Part shown: in pieces, positions 6,484 to 12,926 of the stretch
How the letters are laid out: every line of letters starts with the position of its first letter
Position numbering within the stretch: position 1 is the first letter of the stretch
Source: an uncultured bacterium
GTDB taxonomy: Bacteria > Pseudomonadota > Alphaproteobacteria > CAISDR01
Length of the DNA stretch: 12,926 nucleotides
Assembly: GCA_903884125.1 (NCBI GenBank)
Contig: CAISDR010000105.1
Span: 1-12,926 of the forward strand
Reading direction: 5' to 3'
Program-made: the position numbers and the translations under genes
The notes under the pieces: generated by a model
Seen by the model: the letters and a program-made list of their open reading frames with translations, nothing else
What the model was told of the DNA's origin: nothing
Database searches by the model: none

Positions 6484-6963
6484 TCACACTTTTAACGGGC
6501 TGAATGACCGGCTGGGATCGTTCAGCGTGCGCACACGCATGTTATGAGGCTCGACCCGGGCGCCATTCAACGCATTAACGATTTCCAATTTGACCGGATC
6601 GCCGCTATCGACCGTCTCCATGGCAACCAAAGGGCCATTTGGACCGAATTTGTTTCCCCAGTCGGCCAGGGCCATCAGGACCAGGCCCATCTCCTGACCC
6701 TTTGTGGTCAGGCAATATTCAACGCGCCGTGTGCCCTCATCGGGCAAGGGACGTTTGTCAAGGATATGGTTCGCGACCAGCGTTTTCAGCCGGGCTGCCA
6801 GGATATTTCGCGCAATGCCAAGATTTTTCTGAAATTCATCAAAACGACGCACGCCTGCATGTGCCTCGCGCAGAATAAGCAACGTCCACCATTCGCCCAG
6901 ATCATCCAGGGCGCGGGCGATTGGACAAGGCATATCAGCAAAACTTTTGCGGCGCATGGCCAC
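6484..6963 (-). CDS. HxlR-family winged-helix transcriptional regulator
   Basis: This 159-residue protein has the HxlR signature near its start: CPIARALDDLGEWWTLLILREA (13-34), including the conserved cysteine C13. The recognition region FDEFQKNLGIARNILAARLK (41-60) and the wing with VEYCLTTKG (81-89) follow. The regulator domain ends near residue 105; the last 50 or so residues are a tail of unknown role. HxlR proteins are dimeric, often sense aldehydes, electrophiles or redox state through the N-terminal cysteine, and usually control a divergent neighbour. Here the divergent neighbour is the CoA-transferase/thioesterase pair, 92 bp away. The start is uncertain by two codons (ATG at 6963 or 6957), with no strong ribosome-binding site at either. 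A possible -10 box ends only 1 bp before ATG 6963, which would make the message almost leaderless. Confidence 0.9.
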   Translation of the reverse strand: MAMRRKSFADMPCPIARALDDLGEWWTLLILREAHAGVRRFDEFQKNLGIARNILAARLKTLVANHILDKRPLPDEGTRRVEYCLTTKGQEMGLVLMALADWGNKFGPNGPLVAMETVDSGDPVKLEIVNALNGARVEPHNMRVRTLNDPSRSFSPLKV

Positions 6964-6964
6964 C

Positions 6965-6993
6965 AGTTTACGAGTGCAGGTTTCTTAACGCAA
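6965..6993 (-). promoter_or_regulatory. Possible promoter for the HxlR-type gene
   Basis: On the - strand TTGCGT and TAAACT are separated by exactly 17 bp. Each matches the sigma-70 consensus only partly (3/6 and 4/6). The -10 box almost touches the first ATG, so either the message is leaderless or translation starts at the second ATG. It overlaps the dyad at 6992-7007 at its upstream edge. Confidence 0.3.
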
Positions 6994-7007
6994 CCATTCG
7001 CATTGTT
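6992..7007. promoter_or_regulatory. Imperfect 16-bp dyad, candidate HxlR operator
   Basis: AACCATTCGCATTGTT is an imperfect palindrome: 12 of 16 positions agree with its reverse complement (AAC.AT.CG.AT.GTT). It is central in the spacer between the HxlR-type gene and the CoA-transferase gene. It overlaps a possible -35 box (TTGTTC, 7004-7009) of the CoA-transferase promoter, where a repressor would block transcription. HxlR proteins bind such dyads as dimers. The assignment rests on position and symmetry only. Confidence 0.4.
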
Positions 7008-7032
7008 CCCATGGGGCGTTTCTTGCTATGAC
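7004..7032 (+). promoter_or_regulatory. Possible promoter for the CoA-transferase operon
   Basis: TTGTTC (7004-7009) and TATGAC (7027-7032) are 17 bp apart, weak matches to sigma-70 boxes with ideal spacing. Transcription would begin near 7039, just before the AAGGAG ribosome-binding site. Confidence 0.3.
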
Positions 7033-7055
7033 CGCCAGGATACAAGGAGATGCCA

Positions 7056-8276
7056 ATGACCGGGTTGGAGCCAACAGGTGCCCTAAAGGGTATTACCATT
7101 CTTGATCTGTCCCGGGTGCTGGCCGGGCCATATGCCACCCAGATCTTGGGCGATCATGGTGCCACCATTATAAAGGTTGAGCCGCCTGCCGGGGATGAAA
7201 CCCGCGAATGGGGCTCAGCCATTGACGAGGAAGGGGCGGGCAAGCGGACATCAAGCGGATATTATCGCGGGGCTAATCGCAACAAGGTCGAACTGGCGCT
7301 GGATGTGGCAAGCCCCCAGGGCCGTGAAATTGTCCTCCGCCTGCTTGCCAGCGCGGATGTACTGGTTGAAAATTTCAAGACTGGCACAATGGCCCGCTGG
7401 GGTCTTGACTATGAGACAGAGCTAAAACCCCGGTTCCCCGGCCTGATTTACTGTCGCGTCACGGGCTTTGGTACTGACGGGCCCTTGGGCGGACTGCCGG
7501 GATATGATGCGGTCATTCAGACCATGTCCGGGTTGATGAGCACGAATGGATCGCCCGAAACAGGCCCGCTGCGGGTGGGCATCCCGCTGGTGGATATGGT
7601 CACCGGCATGAATGCTGTGATCGGCATCATGATGGCACTTGCACACCGCAATGCAACCGGTCATGGGCAATTGGTTGAAGCCTGTCTTTGGGACACCGGC
7701 ATTTCGCTTTTGCATCCCCATGCGGGAAATTATTTTGTTGACGGTCGCGATCCAAAGCTGACCGGCAATGCGCATCCTTCAATTGCGCCCTATGAACTTT
7801 TTGAGACCGCGACACGACCGATGTTTCTGGGGGTTGGCAATGATCGTCAGTTTGTGAAGGCGGTGGTGGTATTGGGACTTCCAGAATTGAATAGTGATCC
7901 ACGTTTTGCAACCAATCCGCTGCGGGTGGAAAACCGTGCCGCATTGCGCGCGGTTCTGGCGGATCGCTTCTTGCAACTTGATGCGCTTGCCATCTGCGAG
8001 GCCCTGCTGGCCGAGGGTATTCCGGCAGGCCCGCTGAATTCAGTTGGCGAAATACTGGTAGAACCACACACCGCTCACAGGCAGATGGTGGTGCAGGCTG
8101 GTGACTATCGTGGCACAGGCATTCCGATCAAACTCTCTGAGACACCCGGCAATGTGCGCCTGCCGCCGCCAAAATTTGGCGAACATAATCGCGAAATTCT
8201 AAGCGCTGCCGGGTATTCACGCGCTGAGATTGATAAACTGATTGCCGATGGAATTGTGGTGGAGCGTCGGAAATGA
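7056..8276 (+). CDS. CaiB/BaiF-family (class III) CoA-transferase
   Basis: This 406-residue protein is a class III CoA-transferase, which moves CoA from one acyl-CoA (often succinyl-CoA) to another carboxylic acid in the cytoplasm. The family pattern is clear: GITILDLSRVLAGPYATQILGD near the N-terminus, IIKVEPP (38-44), RNKVELALD (75-83), DVLVENFKTGTMARWGLDYE (101-120) and the GYDAVIQTMSGLM block (149-161). D213 in VEACLWDTGIS is the likely catalytic aspartate that forms the aspartyl-CoA intermediate. The C-terminal GIPAGPLNSV (321-330) is also typical. Overall it resembles the succinyl-CoA:dicarboxylate transferases (human SUGCT type), but the acceptor is not readable. Two ATGs compete: AAGGAG directly abuts the ATG at 7050 but is 6 nt from the ATG at 7056, so 7056 is chosen. 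It overlaps the thioesterase gene by 4 bp. Confidence 0.92.
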   Translation: MTGLEPTGALKGITILDLSRVLAGPYATQILGDHGATIIKVEPPAGDETREWGSAIDEEGAGKRTSSGYYRGANRNKVELALDVASPQGREIVLRLLASADVLVENFKTGTMARWGLDYETELKPRFPGLIYCRVTGFGTDGPLGGLPGYDAVIQTMSGLMSTNGSPETGPLRVGIPLVDMVTGMNAVIGIMMALAHRNATGHGQLVEACLWDTGISLLHPHAGNYFVDGRDPKLTGNAHPSIAPYELFETATRPMFLGVGNDRQFVKAVVVLGLPELNSDPRFATNPLRVENRAALRAVLADRFLQLDALAICEALLAEGIPAGPLNSVGEILVEPHTAHRQMVVQAGDYRGTGIPIKLSETPGNVRLPPPKFGEHNREILSAAGYSRAEIDKLIADGIVVERRK

Positions 8277-8689
8277 CAGACAGGTTGAGCGCGTATGAAT
8301 CCTGGTGTGACAATGGTCGCGATCCTTATGAGGATCATTGCGGTCCCTTCTTCATGCGCACATTACCCGATGGCAGTGTCACGACCGCGTTTGAAGCTGT
8401 GGCGCATCATTGCAATGGACACGGCAACATCCATGGCGGCGCATTGATGAGCTTTGCTGACTATTCACTGTTTGCGATTGCGCGTAGCGATCTGGGTGAT
8501 GATACGGCTGTAACGGTTACATTCAATTCTGAGTTCATTGCGGCCGGTGCTGCCGGCGAACTGATCGAGGGCCGGGGTAGCGTGACCCGTACCACGAAAC
8601 GACTGGTCTTTGTTCGCGGCGAGATATTCAGCGGTTCCCAGGTTTTCTTGACCTTTTCAGGGGTTTTGATGAAACGCCAGCGTCGCTAA
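8273..8689 (+). CDS. PaaI-like hotdog-fold acyl-CoA thioesterase
   Basis: This 138-residue protein has the hotdog signature NIHGGALMSFADYS (52-65): the HGG-x6-D arrangement with H54 and D63, as in PaaI/YbgC-related acyl-CoA thioesterases that hydrolyse acyl-CoA to free acid and CoA. The VTVTFNSEFIAAGAAGELIEG strand pattern (80-100) fits the rest of the fold. Length is usual for a single-domain member, which works as a dimer or tetramer. The ATG overlaps the CoA-transferase stop (ATGA), implying translational coupling. A CoA-transferase with a thioesterase suggests a pathway in which an acid is activated by CoA exchange and surplus or dead-end CoA esters are released. The substrate is unknown. 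Confidence 0.88.
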   Translation: MTDRLSAYESWCDNGRDPYEDHCGPFFMRTLPDGSVTTAFEAVAHHCNGHGNIHGGALMSFADYSLFAIARSDLGDDTAVTVTFNSEFIAAGAAGELIEGRGSVTRTTKRLVFVRGEIFSGSQVFLTFSGVLMKRQRR

Positions 8690-8703
8690 GGGAGTCAGGC
8701 CGG

Positions 8704-8731
8704 TTGATTGGTCCGCCAGCCGCGTTAGTAT
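8704..8731 (+). promoter_or_regulatory. Possible sigma-70 promoter for the ridA operon
   Basis: TTGATT (8704-8709) and TAGTAT (8726-8731) lie 16 bp apart, each 4/6 to consensus. The start point would be near 8738, giving a 5' leader of about 30 nt with GGGGGA placed 6 nt before the ATG at 8768. No terminator is visible between the preceding thioesterase gene and this site, so read-through is also possible. Confidence 0.4.
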
Positions 8732-8767
8732 GTTGAGCCAGTAAGTTTGAAACTTGGGGGACATGTT

Positions 8768-9235
8768 ATGGCTGGAAAAATTGACGCCCGACTAAAGGAA
8801 CTAGGCATTGTCCTGCCTACGGCATCCAAACCCGTGGCAAATTATGTACCTGTGGTCATTGCTGGTAATCTGGCATTTGTCTCTGGGCAGGTATCCATTG
8901 TGCCCGGTGGTGCGGCGACCAAGGGAAAAGTCGGTGCGGAAGTTGACGTGCCAACGGCGGTTGCGTCCGCCAGGGTTTGTGCGTTGAATATCATTGCCCA
9001 GATGGCCGCAGCCCTTGATGGTGATCTGGACCGTGTGGTGCGGGTCGTCAAACTGACCGGATTTGTAAATGCCGTTCCTGAATTCGAACAGCAGCCGATT
9101 GTGATAAATGGTGCATCCGATCTGATGGTCGAAATCTTTGGCGACGCTGGACGCCATGCGCGGGCTGCCGTCGGGTCCGGCTCATTGCCGCTTAATGTTT
9201 CGGTAGAGGTTGATGCTATTTTCCAGATTGCATAA
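8768..9235 (+). CDS. RidA-family (YjgF/YER057c/UK114) protein
   Basis: This 155-residue protein belongs to the longer RidA subgroup. RidA enzymes hydrolyse reactive enamine/imine intermediates formed by PLP enzymes, releasing keto acids and ammonia; other subfamilies have unknown roles. Recognisable parts are NLAFVSGQVS (34-43), the DVPTAVASARVCALNIIAQM block (60-79), VVKLTGFVN (93-101) and HARAAVGSGSLPLNVSVEVD (130-149). The arginine of the ARAAVG element (R132) corresponds to the carboxylate-binding arginine of RidA. A TTG frame start seven codons upstream is open, but GGGGGA is 6 nt from the ATG at 8768 and the N-terminus MAGKIDARL looks natural, so the ATG is chosen. It is the first gene of a four-gene unit; the next gene starts 23 bp inside its end. 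Confidence 0.88.
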   Translation: MAGKIDARLKELGIVLPTASKPVANYVPVVIAGNLAFVSGQVSIVPGGAATKGKVGAEVDVPTAVASARVCALNIIAQMAAALDGDLDRVVRVVKLTGFVNAVPEFEQQPIVINGASDLMVEIFGDAGRHARAAVGSGSLPLNVSVEVDAIFQIA

Positions 9236-9974
9236 CCGCAGGCATTCTAACTGGCTCACCCGCGTCCCTGTTGCCCATCGTGGTCTGCATGGCCAGGGAC
9301 AATATGCGCCCGAAAACAGCCTGCGCGCGTTTGCCAATGCCATACGGCGCGGCTTTGCCATTGAACTTGATGTTCATGCCTCGCTGGATGGCGAGGCGAT
9401 CGTGTTCCATGACGACACGCTGATGCGCATGACCGGGCAGGATGGGCTTCTGGCGCAATTTTTGACCCGTGACCTTGTGGCGATGACCCTAAAGGGATCA
9501 GACCAGCATATTCCAACCCTGGCACAGGTATTGGATCTGGTACGCGGGCAGGTTGGCCTGCTGATCGAACTCAAGACCGAGCGCGCAACCGATGACCGGC
9601 TTGAAAGACGCGTATCCGAACTGTTGCGGCCATATCGCGGGCCGGTGGCGGTGCAGTCGTTTAACCCGGCCACAATCCGATGGTTTGCCCGTTATCATGG
9701 TGATCTGCCAAGGGGCCAGCTTGCCTATGATGAGGTCCGGGCAAAATCAAAGGCGCCCTTAAGACTACGCCGTCGGCGCGCAAGTATGGACAGTCTGCTG
9801 CGTGATCGCGCTGATTTTATCGGCTATCATGTCAAGGCCATGCCGAATTTGGCGCTGATGAAATGGCGCAGGCGCGGTGTGCCGGTACTGGCCTGGACAA
9901 TTCGCAATCGCACCGATCTGTCGCGTGCGCGACATCATGCGGATAATATTATTTTCGAAGGGATTGAGCCCTGA
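9213..9974 (+). CDS. Glycerophosphodiester phosphodiesterase (GDPD) family
   Basis: This 253-residue protein has the GDPD TIM-barrel motifs: VAHRGLHG (20-27) with the catalytic H22 and R23, APENSLRAF (32-40) with metal-ligand E34, IELDVHASLDG (50-60) with E51 and D53, and VFHDDTLMRMTG (64-75) with the second catalytic histidine H66. LIELKTE (117-123), VQSFNP (147-152) and VLAWTIRN (225-232) complete the barrel. The family cleaves glycerophosphodiesters to glycerol-3-phosphate and an alcohol. No signal peptide is seen, so it is probably cytoplasmic (UgpQ-like). The start is placed at ATG 9213; AGAGG is only 3 nt upstream, closer than ideal. The gene overlaps the ridA-type gene by 23 bp and the acyltransferase gene by 4 bp, so translation is probably coupled. 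Confidence 0.88.
   Translation: MLFSRLHNRRHSNWLTRVPVAHRGLHGQGQYAPENSLRAFANAIRRGFAIELDVHASLDGEAIVFHDDTLMRMTGQDGLLAQFLTRDLVAMTLKGSDQHIPTLAQVLDLVRGQVGLLIELKTERATDDRLERRVSELLRPYRGPVAVQSFNPATIRWFARYHGDLPRGQLAYDEVRAKSKAPLRLRRRRASMDSLLRDRADFIGYHVKAMPNLALMKWRRRGVPVLAWTIRNRTDLSRARHHADNIIFEGIEP
9957..9963 (+). promoter_or_regulatory. Ribosome-binding site for the CTG-started acyltransferase gene
   Basis: GAAGGGA lies 7 nt before the CTG at 9971, ideal spacing. No comparable site with ATG, GTG or TTG exists between here and 10121 in this frame. The site is within the last codons of the GDPD gene. Confidence 0.55.
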
Positions 9975-11155
9975 ATCAGCCCGTTTTTTCCGCCAGTCTG
10001 AATCACCGGATCGCTGATATTCCAGCCGCTGACTGGAATGCCTGTGCCTGTCCCGACAGCCAGCCCTATAATCCGTTTCTGTCGCACGCGTTTTTAAAGG
10101 CACTGGAAGATTCGGGCTGTGTGGGCCGTGGTACGGGTTGGGGGCCTGTGCATATTTCGGTTAAAGATTATGCGGGCAAACTGATCGCGGCAGCCCCTGC
10201 CTATCTGAAACATCATTCCCAGGGGGAATATGTCTTTGATCATTCCTGGGCAGATGCCTATGAACGGGCGGGCGGAAAATATTATCCGAAACTGCTTATG
10301 GCTGTACCGTTTACGCCAGCAACCGGTCCAAGACTGCTTGTGTCCAACGGACCACACGCACCGGGTGCGCGACAGGCGCTGGTTGATGCGTGTATTTCAG
10401 CCACCCATCAGCTAGAACTGTCATCAGTCAACGCCAATTTTGTGACGGATGACGACGCAAGGGTGTTGGAATCCAGTGGGTTCCTGCGCCGGGAAGATCG
10501 CCAGTTTCACTGGTTCAATCGGGACTATCGTGACTTTCAGGATTTTCTTGATCAGCTTGCCTCGCGCAAGCGTAAGCAAATTCGCAAGGAACGTGAAACA
10601 GCCATCAGTGCGGGCATAGATATTGTAGCGCTGACCGGATCGGACCTGCGCGAGGAACACTGGGATGCGTTCTACGAATTCTATATGGATACGGGCGGAC
10701 GCAAATGGGGCAGGCCCTATTTAAACCGGACATTTTTTTCATTGCTGGGCGAAAATCTGTCCAGGGATGTGGTGCTGGTTATGGCCAGACGTGCCGGTCG
10801 ATGGATTGCCGGGGCGATCAATTTTCTAGGCTCGGATGCCTTGTTCGGACGCAACTGGGGTTGCATCGAAGATCACCCCTGCCTGCATTTCGAAGTCTGC
10901 TATTATCAGGCTATCGAATTTGCCATAAATCAACGTCTGGCAAGGGTCGAAGCAGGTGCGCAGGGTGAACACAAACTGGCGCGCGGCTATCGGCCGACCA
11001 TCACCCATTCCATGCACTGGATAAGGGATGCAAGTTTCCGCGATGCGGTGGCCCGGTATCTGATCGCTGAACGCCGTGCCGTTGAAGCGCAGGTTCAGAT
11101 GCTTGATGCCCATTTACCCTTTCGTCACGTCCCGCCGCCTGAGGAGGAAGCATGA
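9971..11155 (+). CDS. COG3146/DUF482 GNAT-type N-acyltransferase, apparent CTG start
   Basis: The protein (394 residues from CTG 9971) belongs to the COG3146/DUF482 group, labelled in databases as 'peptidogalycan biosynthesis' or FemAB/GNAT-like N-acyltransferases; its reaction is unproven. Characteristic parts are YNPFLSHAFLKALEDSG (33-49), VFDHSWADAYERAGGKYYPK, ASRKRKQIRKERE, FYMDTGGRKWGRPYLNR and the C-terminal VEAGAQGEHKLARGYRP. The conserved NPFLSHAFLKALEDSG lies upstream of the first GTG (10121), which would give only 344 aa, so the true start must be earlier. The only well-placed candidate is CTG 9971, overlapping the GDPD stop as CTGA, with GAAGGGA 7 nt before it. The frame is closed by TGA at 9965. 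The gene overlaps the HIT gene by 4 bp. Confidence 0.8.
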   Translation: MNQPVFSASLNHRIADIPAADWNACACPDSQPYNPFLSHAFLKALEDSGCVGRGTGWGPVHISVKDYAGKLIAAAPAYLKHHSQGEYVFDHSWADAYERAGGKYYPKLLMAVPFTPATGPRLLVSNGPHAPGARQALVDACISATHQLELSSVNANFVTDDDARVLESSGFLRREDRQFHWFNRDYRDFQDFLDQLASRKRKQIRKERETAISAGIDIVALTGSDLREEHWDAFYEFYMDTGGRKWGRPYLNRTFFSLLGENLSRDVVLVMARRAGRWIAGAINFLGSDALFGRNWGCIEDHPCLHFEVCYYQAIEFAINQRLARVEAGAQGEHKLARGYRPTITHSMHWIRDASFRDAVARYLIAERRAVEAQVQMLDAHLPFRHVPPPEEEA

Positions 11156-11565
11156 CCGCGCCCGATTGTCTTTTCTGCAAAATCATTCAGGGGCAGATCC
11201 CCTGCATCAGGATTTTTGAGGATGATGCCACGCTGGTATTCATGGATATCATGCCGCAGTCTGACGGCCACATGCTGGTGGTGCCCAAACAGCATGGCGC
11301 AAATATCTGGGATATTGACCAGCCATCCGCAATGGCAATCATGACCGTGGGTCAGCGTCTGTCACTTGTTGCCAAAAATGCTTTACAGGCAGCAGGCGTC
11401 AGCCTGATGCAGCTTAACGGTGCGGCCGCAGGTCAGACGGTTTTTCATGTCCATCTTCATATCATACCGCGCTGGGCCGGTTCCGACCTGCGGATGCATG
11501 CGCGCGAGCAGGCTGATCGCATAAAGCTTGTGGCAATTGCCGAAAAAATCAAAGCCGGACTTTAA
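11152..11565 (+). CDS. HIT-family nucleotide hydrolase/transferase
   Basis: This 137-residue protein has the histidine triad HVHLHIIPR (HxHxH) near residues 99-107, the CLFCKIIQGQIP start (6-17) with its two metal-type cysteines, and the FMDIMPQSDGHMLVVPKQH segment typical of HinT-like proteins. The family hydrolyses nucleoside phosphoramidates, aminoacyl- or acyl-adenylates and dinucleoside polyphosphates, using the middle histidine as nucleophile. Length is normal for a single HIT domain, with about 25 helical residues after it. The ATG overlaps the acyltransferase stop (ATGA) and has GAGGAGG upstream. It is the last gene of the four-gene unit. Its TAA overlaps the TAA of the opposite-strand oxidoreductase gene. 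Confidence 0.92.
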   Translation: MTAPDCLFCKIIQGQIPCIRIFEDDATLVFMDIMPQSDGHMLVVPKQHGANIWDIDQPSAMAIMTVGQRLSLVAKNALQAAGVSLMQLNGAAAGQTVFHVHLHIIPRWAGSDLRMHAREQADRIKLVAIAEKIKAGL

Positions 11566-12914
11566 ACTGCGCGGTCGGGTCTGCCCATCCACGCATTGAA
11601 CAGGCCATCTGGATCACGGACAGCGCGGATCTGATCCAGCCTGGCCAGATTTTCCGCCGTGACGAAGCGCGCTGGCCGCCTGCCGGTGTTTTCATCGGCC
11701 AGCTGAATGCCGTGGCTGTGCGGTTCCAGGGCGCGCATATGGTCTGTCGCCCAGTTTCGATGCGCCGCCGTATCAGCCTTGTTCCGCAACCCGCCATACA
11801 GGGCAAGATAGGTTCGCGATTCCACGGAAAATGCCATATCGGTGCGGGTTTGTGGCGCGTTCCAGTTCAGCCATAATGCATGGCTTGGTGCTGGCGGCTG
11901 GCTGTCTGCGATCATGCGCAGGCGGGGCATGATCGGGTCAACTGGACCATCAATCCACATATTGTCGGCAAACCATTCCGTATTCGGCAGGAACAGTGTC
12001 TTCTCGCCTGTATTCATCATCATGTTCATGGACATCGGCACCAGTGGCAGGGTCAGGCTGGCCAATTTTCGAACGGGGCTGCTGGTGATGAACGCAACAT
12101 CCTTTTTTGCATCCGCATAGCTGTCGGCCATGACAGGGGCCAGAACTTCGAGCCCATGGGACATGATGCCAAACGCCTTGCGGTTGAAGACAATCTGAAA
12201 TTCAACATTCGATGTGACTGATGGACCTGTTTTATCCGCCCAGGCCAGAACTTCTTCCAGGTGCCTGATCCTGAAAACCTGAAGTTTCAGGCCGATGAAT
12301 TTTGGCCTTTTATGAAGTTTCAGATGAAAGCGCACCACAACGCCGAAAAATCCCGGCCCCGACCCGCGTGCCGCCCAGAACAGATCAGCATTTTCCTTTT
12401 CATTGGCATGAACCAACTGACCATTTGCCAGCACAATATCCAGCCCTGTGACATTTTCGTAGCCCAGCCCAAATCGGCGGCTGTTCCAGCCAAATCCGCC
12501 CTGCAGCAAGAACCCGCCCATGCCCACGCTATAGGCATGGGCCACCGGGAAAAACAGATCCTGTGCCGCCAGTTGCCGGTTTAAATCACCGGCCTGACAT
12601 CCAGGGCCTATAATGGCGGTAAGGTTTGGTGCGTCCACTTCGATCGCATTCAGACGTGACATGTCAATAAGCAGGCTGTGGTCCCGGATATGGTTTTGTG
12701 CCCAGCTGTGACCGCCGGAACAAATGCCGACTTTCAAATTGTTTCCACGCGCGCGATTGATCGCCGAAACAACATCGAAAACATCATTCGCCTGAACAAT
12801 CCATTCTGGGCGGCGCCCGGGATCATGGGCATTAAAGCTTGTTCCCAATATTTCGGCATCAAATCCGGGCTGGGAACGCTGCAATGTGCGGCCCTTTTCA
12901 TGGCTTTTGTTCAT
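11562..12914 (-). CDS. Berberine-bridge-type FAD-linked oxidoreductase
   Basis: This 450-residue protein has a PCMH-type FAD domain (about 35-205) and a short C-terminal BBE segment (about 405-445, LARLDQIRAVRDPDGLFNAW). H69 in GICSGGHSWA (63-72) matches the histidine bound covalently to the 8-alpha carbon of FAD. The second, cysteine attachment seen in bicovalent members is absent: the matching segment is FPVAHAYSVGMGGF (121-134), with no cysteine. SRRFGLGYENVTGLDIVLANG (145-165) and FWAARGSGPGFFGVV (179-193) are usual for the family. These enzymes oxidise alcohols, sugars, alkaloids or polyketides, passing electrons to O2 or another acceptor. There is no Sec or Tat signal. The ATG at 12914 has only a weak ribosome-binding site (GGAA), and the window ends 12 bp upstream. 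The substrate is unknown. Confidence 0.88.
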   Translation of the reverse strand: MNKSHEKGRTLQRSQPGFDAEILGTSFNAHDPGRRPEWIVQANDVFDVVSAINRARGNNLKVGICSGGHSWAQNHIRDHSLLIDMSRLNAIEVDAPNLTAIIGPGCQAGDLNRQLAAQDLFFPVAHAYSVGMGGFLLQGGFGWNSRRFGLGYENVTGLDIVLANGQLVHANEKENADLFWAARGSGPGFFGVVVRFHLKLHKRPKFIGLKLQVFRIRHLEEVLAWADKTGPSVTSNVEFQIVFNRKAFGIMSHGLEVLAPVMADSYADAKKDVAFITSSPVRKLASLTLPLVPMSMNMMMNTGEKTLFLPNTEWFADNMWIDGPVDPIMPRLRMIADSQPPAPSHALWLNWNAPQTRTDMAFSVESRTYLALYGGLRNKADTAAHRNWATDHMRALEPHSHGIQLADENTGRRPARFVTAENLARLDQIRAVRDPDGLFNAWMGRPDRAV

Positions 12915-12926
12915 TTGCCGAATTCC

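Noticed and set aside
7009..7016. Palindrome CCCATGGG in the hxlR/CoA-transferase spacer
   Set aside because: Short perfect palindromes of this kind are expected by chance; the 16-bp dyad next to it is the better operator candidate.
7627..8067. 146-codon open frame antisense to the CoA-transferase gene
   Set aside because: Low-complexity, proline- and arginine-rich shadow translation inside a well-supported gene.
8690..8730. Possible terminator after the thioesterase gene (GGCCGG ... CCGCC)
   Set aside because: The arms pair poorly and no T tract follows.
12920..12925. GAATTC near the right end of the window, as if a cloning junction
   Set aside because: The same site occurs elsewhere (for example 6479-6484) and nothing else suggests vector sequence; most likely chance.

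Overview
The window looks like chromosomal DNA of an alphaproteobacterium, probably a motile, metabolically versatile marine or soil member of a Rhodospirillales/Thalassospira-like lineage. This is an inference from moderate GC, a MatB closest in remembered sequence to the rhizobial and Rhodopseudomonas enzymes, a short alphaproteobacterial-type flagellin, and the gene order ridA, gdpD, COG3146 acyltransferase, HIT, which I know from alphaproteobacterial genomes. No tRNA, rRNA, insertion sequence, phage gene or CRISPR array was seen. Thirteen protein genes, one of them partial, fill almost all of the DNA.

Region 1 (1-1722, + strand) has the last 54 codons of a TRAP-transporter large permease followed 36 bp later by matB, malonyl-CoA synthetase. 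It reads as the tail of a malonate uptake and activation operon. Region 2 (1730-5237, all - strand) is transcribed toward matB. In transcription order it has a stand-alone flagellin gene, a SulP anion transporter with a STAS domain, and a TauD/TfdA-type 2-oxoglutarate dioxygenase. All three start at non-ATG codons (GTG, TTG, GTG). A sigma-54-like promoter lies upstream of the flagellin. A 9-bp tandem duplication and an 8-bp inverted repeat sit at the start of the dioxygenase gene.

Region 3 (5238-5624) is the only long stretch without a convincing gene. Region 4 (5625-6963) has a PlsC-like acyltransferase convergent with an HxlR-family repressor. The repressor is divergent from region 5 (7056-8689), a CaiB/BaiF CoA-transferase overlapping a PaaI-like hotdog thioesterase by 4 bp. 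The 92-bp divergent spacer has an imperfect 16-bp dyad that is a reasonable operator candidate.

Region 6 (8768-11565, + strand) is a tightly overlapped four-gene unit: RidA, glycerophosphodiester phosphodiesterase, COG3146 (DUF482) N-acyltransferase and a HIT-family hydrolase. The acyltransferase appears to start at a rare CTG codon overlapping the preceding stop. Region 7 (11562-12914, - strand) is a berberine-bridge-type FAD oxidoreductase whose stop codon overlaps the HIT stop codon tail to tail.

I did not find a clearly new defence or mobile system. The items most worth a second look are the CTG start, the function of the four-gene unit, the tailed orphan flagellin, and the HxlR/CoA-transferase/thioesterase switch.
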